A DNA stretch of 64,000 nucleotides from Syncephalis fuscata (Eukaryota > Zoopagomycota > Zoopagomycetes > Zoopagales > Piptocephalidaceae): positions 62,001-126,000 of the forward strand of contig JAHLTZ010000002.1 of assembly GCA_025786725.1 (NCBI GenBank), written 5' to 3'. Every line of letters starts with the position of its first letter. Position 1 is the stretch's first letter. The notes under the pieces were generated by a model that saw nothing but the letters and a program-made list of their open reading frames with translations, searched no databases and was not told the origin of the DNA. The position numbers were made by a program, and so were the translations under genes. Shown here piece after piece: positions 23,010 to 34,755 of this stretch.

Positions 23010-26000
23010 ATGGATTCCTCCAGTTGCTCGCATGAGATTATATTTGCGGGCATGTGTGCCTATTGCGGCGTTAGTGTAGTCGAACAGTATCCTTTGACGT
23101 ATGGTAATATAGTTGACGACTTTAGCCTTGACCCTATATGCCCTTTGTAGATCAGATCCGCATGACGAGTCGACTTTTGTTTCTATTTCTCATGATACGT
23201 CGGCATTAAGAGCAACCCGCAAGGTAACTAGCTATAAGTGACAGATCATGGTAATGGTCTAAACCGCGTACACTTGTTGTAGCATGCTGAAAAACTTCAC
23301 CAAGAAGAAACAGAACGCCTGTTGAGTGAACGACGGCTTTCGCTTATTGTAGATCTTGACCAAACAATTGTCCACGCCTGGGACGATCCGGTCATTGAAT
23401 CGTGGCTAGTCGATGAAAATCATCCATATCATTATGCTGCCAAAGTAAGCAATTGGCTATGTTGATAGCTTGTTATCGCTGTCGTATCAATAACTAACCA
23501 TCTATTTTGAACTGCAAGGATATACACCGTATTATACTCAATGATAGTCCACGTGCTCTTTATTTAAAACTTAGGTAAGTATACTGTATTAGATATGCTA
23601 TGAATGAATAGTGCATATATATATATATATACCTATTAATATATGGTATTAATATTAAATGTTTAGACCAGGCACAATGGATTTTCTTGAAAAAACAGCA
23701 GAAATATTTGAATTACATATTTATACAGCTGGATCAAGGTCTTATGCCAATGCAGTCGCTCAAATACTTGATCCCAAGGGAAAACTATTTGGACGACGTA
23801 TTTTATCACGCGATGAAAGTGGAAGTAAGTATAGACTATAAATATATCTATTGAGCTAATCAACTTGCCATTCAGGTCAACGTACAAAAGATTTAAAGCG
23901 ACTATTTCCTTGCGATGATGCCATGGTGTTGATTATTGATGATCGGGCAGATGTATGGCGACGGGTACCTAATTTAATCCAAGTTCGTAAATGTAAGTGT
24001 ACAAAAGAAACAAATATAGGCTAATACTAATAATATGTAATTGGTATATAGATGAGTTCTATTTAGGTGTTGGCGACATTAATGCACCTACAGGACGTCG
24101 TCCTGTTCAAGAAGTAATTAGATAGTGCTATTATATAATATAAATTATATTAATCTATGAATGTTTTACTAATTAGAAGAATACGTCTAATAAAAGCACA
24201 AAAGACGCCACATCCGATGAAATTAGAGAGGAAACAGAAGACGCGATAGATGATAAGCCACCCTCTAATGAAGAGATAGGGAATGGCGAAAAGGAGAAAG
24301 AGAATGGCGAAGATACAAATAATGAAAACAAATCAACCGCTAATGTGTCACCTTTACCAGAAGTAAGTGAATTGATTAACCTAATAACTGGTATTAAGCA
24401 AAAATATACCTTTATAACACTAGACACCAGGCCCCATTATGGGCATGGTCTGTCCTGTAGCTGAGGATAATGACAATGAGTTAACGATTATTTGGGATGT
24501 AAGTACATTTTTAATAGATTGAGTAGTTATTAATAGATTAATTATTAAATAGCGATTATTTAAAATTCATACAGCATTCTATATGTTACAAGATGAGAAT
24601 CAAGATGAAGAAAACCCATTACTTGTTAAAGCAGATGTAAAGGTAAATAATAATAACAAAACTAATTAATAACAATAACAATAAATATACAATAGGATGT
24701 AGCCAATGGATTTCGTCACCGCACTTTATTAGGATGTCACGTTTTATTTAGTGGACTGATTGCTGTTAATGAGGCTTTTGAAACGTAATACTAAACAACA
24801 GCATAATGATAGTTACTAATAGATAATGAATAGTAATGAGTTCTGGCTAATGGCTAAAGAATGTGGCGCCACTTGTGTTAGACAGTTGTCACCCTGGGTA
24901 ACTCATTTAGTGGCCGCTAAAGTAAGTCATTATTGCAATAAACATATGTGAATCAACAATATTAATTAATACGATTTAAAGCCGGGTACCTCAAAAGTGC
25001 ATGAGGCAGAAGATAGAGACAATGTATTTATTGTATCCAAGGAATGGTAACTATTGACGTCATTGTATAAAGTGGCCTATTACCATACTAACACCATATC
25101 TGCTCATCTATAGGCTAGAAGAGTCATTCTACACCTGGCGTCGTGCAAGTGAACGTACCTATGCTCTGCCGGGAACTGACCAGCCCAGTATTGATGCCGA
25201 GGAAAGAATCGCTCAGGTGGCAGCTATGATGGTGAGATCTCGAGCTCAGAATGAGGAAGAGAATGCGGTCCATAAACGCACGTATAGTGCTATTGAAGAT
25301 AATGACTTGCGCCAAGAAGTATTGGCTGAAGATAGTGATCAGAAACGGTCGCGTCTAAATGAGACATCATTAGATGAAGACGAACAAGCAGAACTAATGC
25401 GATTGTCTCCATCTAGCGATGCAGATGAAATGCAGGAGAAATTACGCCACTGTGATTGGAGTTCAATGATGGACGACGTGATGGCTGAACTGGAAGAAGA
25501 TGGTGAACATTTAGATACCGAGACTGAGGCAGATGCCTGGGCCGATGATGCGCCATCAAGCGATAATGACGAGTCAGAAGTGTCTACACCTAATAAATTA
25601 GATACGCTTTCAGCCACGGCCCACCAGCGATTGGAAGCACGGTAACACTTTATTACTATTACATATAGATATAGATACTGGCACTAACTACAAATTGTGT
25701 ATAGATTATTATCTTCAAAACAACGACGCAGCCGTCCATCTGAAACAACAACAACAACAACAACTTCATCTGGTTATCGTCCATCACCACTTCGACATCA
25801 AACAGAACAGCCACGTGGATCTAACGGTGAGGAAAGTGATTTAGAAAGTGAACCTGATCGCGATCCCGATATGGAACGACGCCGACAACAACATCGACAT
25901 ACTTCATCACTTACAAAACCACCATATTCAGCTGACACATCAGAGGCCACCACGCCCGAAACGAATGATGATCACCATCAACAACAAGATGAGTTAGATG

Positions 26001-26158
26001 AATTGGATGACTTTAGTGAATTGGATGAGCTAGAACAAGAATTACAAAAAGCTATGGAAAGCGATGACGAAGCATCATCATCATCATCATCGTCAGATAA
26101 TAATAATAATAATAACGATGATAAAGATGCCAATGCAGGGGACAAGAATGAAGAATAG
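23010..26158 (+). CDS. FCP1: RNA polymerase II CTD phosphatase FCP1
   Basis: Fifteen exons total 2280 nt (759 residues); every splice phase is consistent. Exon ends: 23086, 23223, 23444, 23574, 23824, 23992, 24113, 24362, 24498, 24642, 24784, 24921, 25046, 25641 and stop at 26158. In order the protein has a Cys motif (CSH..FAGMCAYCG), the catalytic DLDQTIVHA (DxDxT aspartate nucleophile), RPGTMDFLEK, IDDRADVW, then a BRCT domain at about residues 370-470 (GCHVLFSGL, CGATCVRQLSPWVTHLVA, VSKEWLEESF). The acidic C-terminal region fits the segment that contacts TFIIF. FCP1 removes Ser2/Ser5 phosphates from the Pol II tail so polymerase can recycle. It is shorter at the N-terminus than yeast Fcp1; an extra 5' exon is possible. 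Confidence 0.9.
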
Positions 26159-26474
26159 ACTTGACCGTCTGATTAGCAACAAGAAGAGACATGCGCGTAA
26201 CAATGACGAAATATATTATGTAAAGGAGTAAGACGGTCATTACACTTGTGTGTGTGTATGACACTATGGTTTTTGCTTTTTCTTCCTTGATTGAAATGTA
26301 ATAAATGTTTATTGGTAGATTCAGTCACCGCTAGATAACGTGTTAATTCGTACTAATAAAATTGGTTTAAAAGATAACAAAAAGTGATCATGTAAATGAT
26401 ATCTTTAACACTGATTATATTCAAATAATTAGTGATAACCATCAATCCTTTGTTATTATTATTACTGCGGTTAT

Positions 26475-26482
26475 TGACGTCA
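26475..26482. promoter_or_regulatory. Palindromic CRE/ATF site
   Basis: A perfect TGACGTCA, the bZIP (ATF/CREB) consensus. A second near-match TGACGTCG lies at 26639-26646, 16 nt before a TATA box. Their spacing upstream of one locus suggests stress-type regulation; binding is inferred. Confidence 0.45.
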
Positions 26483-26661
26483 TTGCTGTAACCCCGTTGT
26501 TAACGCATGGCGATAACATTTGTCTATTCCCTCACTCACTCACTCACTCACTCATACGCTGAATGAATGAAACGCAGATAAGTGTTTAGCCATTGTTGTT
26601 GCGAGGCAATAAAGGTTCGGCAAGGAAACTTGATCCTATGACGTCGGTCCTTTGATTTTCT

Positions 26662-26672
26662 TATATATAAAA
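26662..26672 (+). promoter_or_regulatory. TATA box
   Basis: TTATATATAAAAAG, one of the clearest TATA elements in the window, sits about 270 nt upstream of the small locus at 26935. Confidence 0.5.
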
Positions 26673-26934
26673 AGAGAGTTGGTCATGCTTATTACTTGTC
26701 AGTTATTTTCTATCATCGATAGTTGCACACGCACACACATCCATTGATGCTTTATTATTCTCCATCAAGCTAGACTTGCTGGATATTGTTTATCGTTGTT
26801 TATTACATAAAGTGCCATCAACAGCTAGTGGTTTGTCAGTCAGTTGGTTAGTAGTTAGTAGTTAGTCAGTATCGGTCCGGACCGCTATTCACCACCACTA
26901 TCATTTATATCATTTAAAGCAACATACACTAAAA

Positions 26935-27169
26935 ATGATCGTTTATTATTCGCCTTATCCGTTTCCCGGATTCCTTACCTGGTTTCGTTCAAGTAGAAAT
27001 GGCAAACGGTCACCAACGACAGCAACAGCAACAGCAGGAACAAGAACAAGAGCAAAAACAACAGTAATAGCAACTGCTACTACTACGCCACGGTATTAGC
27101 GTACTACAAGTTGGTCCATCTATAATCAATCTACGTAGATATGGTGTATCTACACCAATGGATAAATGA
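26935..27169 (+). CDS. Small Gln-rich or Thr/Ala-rich locus, reading frame uncertain
   Basis: Two overlapping frames look coding. Frame 1 starts with an ATG at 26935 and ends at 27099 (54 residues, MIVYYSPYPFPGFLTWF then Thr/Ala-rich). Frame 2 is open from 26939 and reads FPDSLPGFVQVEMANGHQ, a Gln/Glu run, TAA TAG at about 27064-27069, then VLQVGPSIINLRRYG and a TGA at 27169. The two adjacent stops lie inside a 36-nt GT...AG segment (GTAATAG to GTATTAG) whose removal keeps frame 2, so a very short intron is one explanation. The locus ends 26 nt before the convergent MMAB stop. A TATA box and CRE-like sites lie upstream. No family recognised. Confidence 0.35.
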
Positions 27170-27194
27170 TCGCAATAGCTATTTGCTTGTTTTA

Positions 27195-28339
27195 TTAAAA
27201 AGAAGTGTCAGTGGAGGGTTTGCTACGATCTTTGTATATCGTTTCAGTCTTTCCACCTTTCATTGCCGTGTAACGAGCGACAACAAATAAAAAGTCGCTT
27301 AAACTATTTGAAAATGAAATGTGAAAATGTTAATGAATTAAGTAAATAAGTAATTTTGCATCTTACCGATTAAGATATTTAGAAACGCTTGCTTCAGTAG
27401 AGTTAGCCTGTACCAATGGAACAACACGTCTTTCCGCTCGGCGACAAGTGGCACGGGCCACATGCAATTGTGCCGAAGCAATACCACCCGACTACAGAAC
27501 AACAATAACAATAATAATAATAATGATGGTTATAAAGGCCAATGAGCCTAGTAATTCTAATTTTACTTACGGGTAGAATAAATTGACGTAATGGTGGCAA
27601 TTCTTTATCCATATCGTCAATCCAATTCTCTAGTTGCTTAACAGCTTGGCCATCAACATCAAAATGCGTTTTCTCTACTTTTGATTGATTTCGAGCATCG
27701 CGTGGCGTGGCAATGTTGGATCCAATATCCTGCAACATACACTGAATCTATTTACATAATAAACCATCATCTATTTAAATGTAACTGTACATTAGTATTT
27801 GTCGCTACATACCCAACTAAATCGATCCAAATGATCGGCCGTAATGCCTTGCAATTCACAGTATTCACGAGCTAGACTATTTACAACCATAAACAATAGA
27901 ATATAGACTTGAATACACGTATTCATACCCAATATGGCATGCCAACTCGTCATTAGTGCCAAGTGCTTCAAAGATGGCATCATCCTTCGGACGGCGTTCA
28001 CCAGAGAATAGCGCTGACGTGCCTAAACATAGAAAGTAGAGGTGCTTGTGTAAGTGTTTGCAAGTATAGCCAATCTCTATTTCAAATATACCTTTATCTC
28101 CGGTACGGGTATATACCTTCATAAGTGTTGGTTCACGACTATTGTTGCCCAGACGCGTTAATCTTTGTTACAATGTTCTTCACCGTTAATGATGCTGTTA
28201 CTTGCCTGGATTCGTCAGAGCTCATGCTGCGAATAGCGTACTTTTTGCGAATAGAAGCGCCAATATAGCGAGAGGCAGCGACGGAATTGCCTTGAAATAA
28301 GGAAAAAGAGAGATGACGAGAACCTAGTAAATAACGCAT
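27195..28339 (-). CDS. MMAB: Cob(I)alamin adenosyltransferase, mitochondrial
   Basis: Seven minus-strand exons: 28339-28206, 28162-28092, 28022-27929, 27876 to about 27811, 27741-27571, 27491-27367 and 27303-27195. The mature part follows human MMAB closely: [56 protein letters not shown] and a last exon with [15 protein letters not shown]. The first 40 residues are Arg/Ser-rich with no acidic residue before SDES, as in a mitochondrial presequence. The enzyme makes adenosylcobalamin for methylmalonyl-CoA mutase. Intron 1 (43 nt) is GC-AG with a GCAAGT donor; exon 4's end allows a few alternatives. Most Dikarya lack this pathway, whereas early-diverging fungi keep it. Confidence 0.85.
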
Positions 28340-29964
28340 GACGTATTATATGAAAAAACCTGCATTTGTAATAGTTATATTGTACTAAAATCATTCAACA
28401 TAACACTATTTTATACATTAATAAATTAGATAAATTAGTGATTACAAAAATGCGGCGATAATAAGTATGTCGTTGGTATCTAGATCTTCACAAAAAAACC
28501 ACATTCTTTGCAATATCTATTTGATATTAAATCCATAGTTCATTGTAGCATATTGCATGTGTATTTATTCTATTGTCTGTACATAAGATATACACTGTAC
28601 ATTAAAGATTAAGAAAAAAATAAACGATATTTACTAATTATTAATATAAACTGTAACCATATGAAAACCAATATCGATATATAAATGAATATTGTATAGT
28701 TGTGATCTATGCCTGTATTGTTCTCGTTGATAGTATATATATAATAAAAAGCAGTTTTCTACAAACTCATGTACCGTTAATTCTAAGGATAATAGTTTTA
28801 GAAAAAATATGCTTTGATATAGTTATCATTGAAAACATGACTTGGTGTAAATATTGTGTTTTTGATATTATCGTATTGTATTTGTTGTTAATCCAACATC
28901 TAATTGCAATCTATATCAGTCTTTTCTACATTATAATTCATTTTTTGTTAATATGCAATAAAGCAATTTGATTATATGTTATAATCTCTATAGGTAGTTT
29001 AATGCCATAATGTTCCTCATGTAATATAATCTAACGCAATAATGTAATTACTACAATGTCTAGTAAAACAGTATGCTAGCAATACAGCTAATAAGCAGTA
29101 CCATACAATCGCTATATTCATCCCATCTATTCTATCTATTATGGCAATAGTGTTATATGTTTATTTATACTATTAATAATTTGATGACAGTGTCAGTTAT
29201 GCGTTAATGTCATACAAGCCGTTTAGAGGAAAATAGTATACAAAAGAGTAATGATAATAAAACGCAGCCTTATAAACATGGTTTTACACTAGTTATTAAC
29301 AATTAACAGTCGAGTTATCATTTTATAAATTAAGTATTAAGCATTGACTACTATTGGCAATAGTTATATGTTGGCAGATGGTATATAAAACTAAGTATAT
29401 TAAAATTCACAAATAGTATGTGACAATTTACTGTATTCTATGAAACCATTGAATTGATGGTTAATTGTAGTGTATATTATTAAAACTTGATGTTCAAAAC
29501 TACAGCACTTCTATGAGCTATAATTAGTACCAACAAATAAGGCGATCTCGATTGCGGCATTTACTGACAAATTTATAGTTTTTAATATCTTCGCTTCAAG
29601 AATGGCAACTACGCAAAAATGGGATTATCATAATCAGTTGCATTCCTTTATCATACCACTCAATATACATACATGCATAGAAATGCTACTTTAAAGCATT
29701 TACATTCTCAAGCTACGTATCGAAGTGTTAAGATTCACTGTTTTTAGTTTATTCCACGTGCTTTTTCCACGATTTTTTACTCATAAACGTGCATACTGCA
29801 TTCGTTCAACCTCATAATAAATATGGCGACTATTACACGATGCATTTTGATATAAATATCTAGATTTATAGCACATCTATTGTTTACCCATCACATCATA
29901 TTTCTTACGTATTAGCCTAATGAAAATCCATTTTTTTAGTTAACGACTAAACCTTACACAAAAA
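28340..29964. other. Intergenic, mostly inside the inverted repeat
   Basis: AT-rich. A hydrophobic ORF at 28702-28971 has a counterpart at 52315-52641, but conservation comes from the duplication itself and its composition is that of translated AT-rich DNA. The last 700 nt align with the P1 upstream region and probably contain the A1 promoter. Confidence 0.5.
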
Positions 29965-31086
29965 ATGTTTACGATAAAATCCATTTTCGCTATCATCGTT
30001 ACTGTGTCATGACAGTATCGGTTATTCAAGCCATGCCTGTTAATGAAATGCCAAGCTTACCTGAGTCTGAACCCATTGGTAAACTCTACTCCAATTTATC
30101 CATGCTATTTGCTAACTTTAGTATTTATGTAGAATTTATGAGTTATAAAAACACGACTCAGAAAGTCCATTTACCATATATGATATTCAGTTTACTGACA
30201 ATCCATATGAAGTTAAAGGTGTTCACTATATCAAAGGAACGCAGCATAGCCAGCCCATTACACTTGTATTTGAACCAAATTCGAATACAAGCAATCCCGC
30301 TTTTCAAGTATACAAGGTAATTTTATATAAATCACCTTTGCAAAAACTAACAAGTATCGCCATCAACAGGATCTAATGCTAGATCCCAAATCGGTTAAGA
30401 GCGATAGGTTTTTGGTTCCTGTACCTGAAAAAAGGCTCATAATTAAAGGAAATGTGTGCTATATTATACCAGGCCAATGTGAAATACATATAAGGATTTT
30501 GCCCAAAAATACACCAGGTATAGCGAGCTTAACAAAGTTAATTTTACAAAATATACACTATTCTGACTTTATTTAATTTTAGCGGTGCGCGTCTTGTACA
30601 ACTTTTATGGCAGAATATTGGATCAGGTACAATTTTTATTATTTATATAATATTTATTAAAGCACTATTAGGTCTTGATGCTATAAAAGAAGCGGGGTGG
30701 TATTCTCATATGGATTTTAAGGGTGAGTATGACATCATGGCGAGTATTTATGTTGATGATACTGCTAGATATTTGCATGACCAGTGACAGCAATAATAAC
30801 ACCATTCCAAGTTTTTTCAATTTCAATAATGCTATTCCAGTAGGAAAAGGACTTGTTAATATTGAAGATACAAATAATTTTGTTGTAAACAGCAGCCTTC
30901 TCCTTGTTTCCAAGTACGTGAAATCCGGAATAATGCAACACATTATGGGGCCAAATGGAAAGAATACGAATGGCGCTCTCTAAGGCCCCATTTAACTCAC
31001 CAGCTATGTCTAACTGGAGTCATGGCCCATTATATAACTTTAAATATGCACTCAATACAATGCTATTAAAAGAAACTGAAAACTAA
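29965..31086 (+). pseudogene. Secreted-family member A1, frameshifted copy of A2
   Basis: Left-arm counterpart of the intact gene at 50184-51311. It keeps the signal peptide, all splice sites and the C-terminus. Compared with A2 it lacks one base at each of five coding places: in the signal peptide (TGTCATG for TGTTCATG), in exon 2 (AACACGAC), in exon 3 (GAAATACATA) and twice in exon 6 (GGAAAGAAT, CTCTAAGG). It also lacks one base in intron 1. The loss of only single bases, with very few substitutions, looks more like consensus error or very recent decay than long neutral drift. As written it cannot encode the full protein. Confidence 0.65.
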
Positions 31087-31686
31087 AAGCTTTACAACTA
31101 ATCAATAGCCCATTAAATAAACTCATAGCATATTATAGCTTAATTACCACAACTGTGTATATATTTTGTGTAGCATGTATTTGTTTATTAATTAGGAATT
31201 TGTGTTAAGTTTACTGCATTTCTATGAGCTATAGTTGGCATCAACAAAAAAGGTAGTTGCAATCCGCGGCATTTACGAACGAATCTGCAATTTCTTCTGA
31301 TAGTAATGTTTCAAAATAGAAATACGCAAACCGGTATTACCATAACGGATTACATCTTTCATCATGTCGCTCAAAGTATATAAATAGAAATGAGAATGCT
31401 GCTTCAAAACATTTGCATTTTCAAATTCATGTTGAGATGTTTGAGGTATTTGCTTTTAGTTTACTCTGGGTGTTTTTCAAGATTTCTTACCTAAAACCTG
31501 TATACTGTATTTGTCCAACCCCAAGTAAGTATGTCGACTATTACATGATGCGTTTTACTATAAATATTTGTATTTTGCGTATTTATTCGTCTAGCCACCA
31601 CATCATACTTCATTTCTTACGTACTGCAATTATAAATAATAAATCGGTTTAATCAACAATTGAACCTTGGCAAAGCCATACCTACA

Positions 31687-32874
31687 ATGAAATCTATTAT
31701 TGCTATCGTAGCCACTACATTTATGCTAGTATTAGCCACACAAGTTACATATTCTAATGCCATGCCAGGCTCCTTCAACTCCAAGCCCGAGCCCAAGCTC
31801 ATTGGTAAACGTCTACGCCAATTTATCCATGCTATTTGCTAACTTTAGTATTTATGTAGAATTTATGCGTTATAAAAACAGCGACTCAGAAAGTCCATTT
31901 ACCATATATGATATTCAGTTTACTGACAATCCATATGAAGTTAAAGGTGTTCACTATATCAAAGGAACGCAATATAATCAACCCATTACACTTACATGTG
32001 GATCAGATCCAAATCCAAACATAATGCTTTTCAAGTATACGAGGCAAGTTTTATGTAGCAATAGATATGCAAAAACTAACAAGTATCATCATCAACAGGA
32101 TTTAAAGGCACATTCTTCGCTATTTAGCAGCACAGGTTTTCTGTTGCTGTACCTAAAGGCGGTTTTATAATTCCTGGACAAATTAGATGCTATGTCTTAC
32201 CAGGCCAATGTGAACAGACATATAAACAATTTGCTGAGAATCCCCTCAGGTATGACTAATTCAATAGTATTACTTCCATATAATATCTATAATGCTAACT
32301 TTTCAACTAGTGCAATGCAGCTTGATATGAAAAAGATATTGGATTTATGGCGTAATATTGGTCAGGTACAAATCTTTATTGTTTATATGGTATATATTAA
32401 ATTATTGTTAGGTCTAGATGCTATAGGAAAAACAGGATGGCACGTCCACAAGAATCTTCAAAGTAAGTATAGCGTTTATTAATAATGCTTATATTGATTG
32501 TATTGCTAGATATTTGCATCACCAAGAAGAAAGATGGTAAATATATGCCACAGTTTTTTAATTTCGATAATGCAATTTCAGCAAAGAAAGAGCTTGATTA
32601 CGAAACAGAGATTATGCATTCCAGTCTAAACCGTATTAATATAAAAACAATTCTTCAGCTTGTTCCTGATGAAGTAAAAATTGAAATATTTTGCAAGCTT
32701 ACAGATGATGCATGCATAAGAAAAACGAGGATTTTATACAAACCAAGCTGGATTGATTCTAGACTTTATGATCTAAATGGAAATGAATGTTTAAAAAAAG
32801 CAGATGCAGTCACTATATATTCATTAGAAAAAATGCTTTTAACTAATAATCCAAACTGGCATCCTCATCAATAA
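31687..32874 (+). pseudogene. Secreted-family member B1, frameshifted
   Basis: A signal peptide (MKSIIAIVATTFMLVLATQ) and the family blocks ESPFTIYDIQF, VKGVHYIKGTQ, CYVLPGQCE are present. The C-terminal exon is open to 32874 (FFNFDNAI, then helices ending NNPNWHPHQ). Intron 2 is GC-AG (GAG followed by GCAAGT near 32044), where P1 and the A genes have GT. One base is missing near 32021 (CAAACATAATG) and another near 32362 (ATTGGTCAGG) relative to B2. Exon 3 also seems out of frame in both B copies. The gene sits about 600 nt downstream of A1 on the same strand, so A and B form an old tandem pair duplicated before the inversion event. Confidence 0.6.
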
Positions 32875-34755
32875 TTCATTAAATAAATTCATAGTATGTT
32901 ATGATACAATTATTTAGTTATGTGATATACTTTATGTATTATGTATTTGTTTATTAAATACTAATATTGTATAGCTATTTACTTGTAAATGCTACTTGGT
33001 ATGATTTAAACAGTAAATGACTAATATTCCATAAATTCAGGCTGTAAAACAATTAGTTATAAATATTATATATATTTTAGTATTTCTGATTCTTTAGTCA
33101 TCAATGAATGAAGTATTATAAATACCGCCTGGTTATAATTAGCAATTAAACTGATAAATGCTAAATTCAGCATAACAGTATTTCTTACTAGATGTTATTT
33201 AGATAAATAGCTGCGTTTTCTAAATTCCACATCTACAATTTTGTTAATATTTGCTTTAAATTACCGCCAAATTTATTAATTTTAACGGTTAGTGTAATTA
33301 CACTAAAAAAACAGAAATAACAAATAGTTCTCATAGTAGCTATCAAAATGGTTTGCCTATGGTTTATCATATTAAGCTTTTGTTTCCTGTGATTCGTGTG
33401 ATGTATTTACTGCCATTAAGTCATTATTAATCCAAACTACATCTTATTAGTGATTATGATTATAATTTTATTTATATACAACTAAATAGCAACTTACAGA
33501 TTTGCTTATGTAATGCAGAATTGCCAGTTATAACATTCGTGTATTCTTTACATTATCATTTCTTGCAAGCCGATATTGTTCTATTTTAAACAATCAAATT
33601 GATATTTGTTTGTTCTAATCTATACTCTTTCGATTCTTTAGCTACTAGTCTATCGATATGCGTGTAATTTAATTTAAAATTTAAATGTATTTGATGGTAC
33701 ACATTGCAACCAACAATACATTGCCTAATCTATATTATTTTTCATGCTTTATAGTATCTATACACGTAAATAGTTCACGCAATACAGACAATTGACTGTT
33801 GTTATTATTATTCCACTTTATCTCTGCTAATAGCCATTGCTGCTTACTATACACGACACATATATTATTTATTTCAATCTTTACGTTTAGTTAGTCAACA
33901 CTATTTCAAGCTACTATCAATAGAAGACTGATTAGCTGCAATAATTAATAGTTTAATTCTTTTACAGCAACCTTGTTTGTAACATGCAAGTTTATGAATT
34001 CTATAAAAGCCACTATAATATTCTCATAATATAGCAATTTTTACAGTGATGAGTTGATAGTAATGCAACCAAGAAGCTATTGAGCAAGCAACAGTGCCGT
34101 ATGCTTCAATCAAAGTTAGCAATTTTGCAATAGTCGAAATGCCAGTGGATGTTGAGTAAACGAGTTAGGGAAAGAAATAATTATATTTTTAAGTAATGAA
34201 AATGGTTAACAAAAAAATAAGATTAAAGAAAAGCAATGCAAGATAATAATGTAAATAGTGTTTGTACTTAACTAGTAGTCATCCAAATATTAGCACTATC
34301 TAGGTAACATATATGAAGTGTACAAGTATATGCAATGGATATACGCTATCAAGTGTAAAGAAAGAGTAGTGATGTAGATTATATGTCGTGTTGTTAATAC
34401 AAGTGAGTTTATAATAATGATGTAATTTGACATCAAAACTACTCATTATCATAGAGCATGCAATAAATGCCATTTGCCATTTCCATAGAACATACTGCCA
34501 ATGGAATAATAAATTTAGTAATAAGAATAAATGGCAATGAATAAAGGAATGCCATTATCTACTGTATCACTTTAGTAGTTTATAAAGCTGCTAAAGTAAT
34601 ACAAAATAAGTCAATTAAATGGTGATCTACAATTAAAAAACAATAGCTAAAAATATTATTCATAACGCTCAGAACAGATAAGTTGATAAATCCTGACTTT
34701 CTGCCATATATATCTTAACCTTGTGTCGCTTTTTGTCTTCTTCTGATTAGCAACT
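32875..34755. other. Intergenic, nothing recognised
   Basis: About 1.9 kb of AT-rich DNA, the first 180 nt within the inverted repeat. A remnant of family flank (AAATGCTAAATTCAGCATAACAG) lies near 33156-33178. No gene seen. Confidence 0.5.

Larger units (their letters stand above)
28660..33052. repeat. Inverted duplication, left arm
   Basis: About 4.39 kb that matches the reverse complement of 48221-52590 almost base for base wherever I compared. The outer edge falls near AACCAATAT (about 28660). The inner edge is sharp, at GGCTGTAAAACAA (33052). The arm holds secreted-family genes A1 and B1 with their upstream regions. It differs from the other arm mainly by scattered single-base deletions and a few substitutions. 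Confidence 0.9.

Noticed and set aside
27062-27097. Reassignment of TAA/TAG to glutamine
   Set aside because: TAA and TAG clearly end conserved genes here (tetraspanin, FCP1, GCV1, MGE1), so the standard code holds; a short intron or mutation is simpler.
28702-28971. ORF conserved with 52315-52641 on the opposite strand
   Set aside because: Conservation is explained by the inverted duplication; the composition is AT-rich noise, and the ORF ends differ between the arms.
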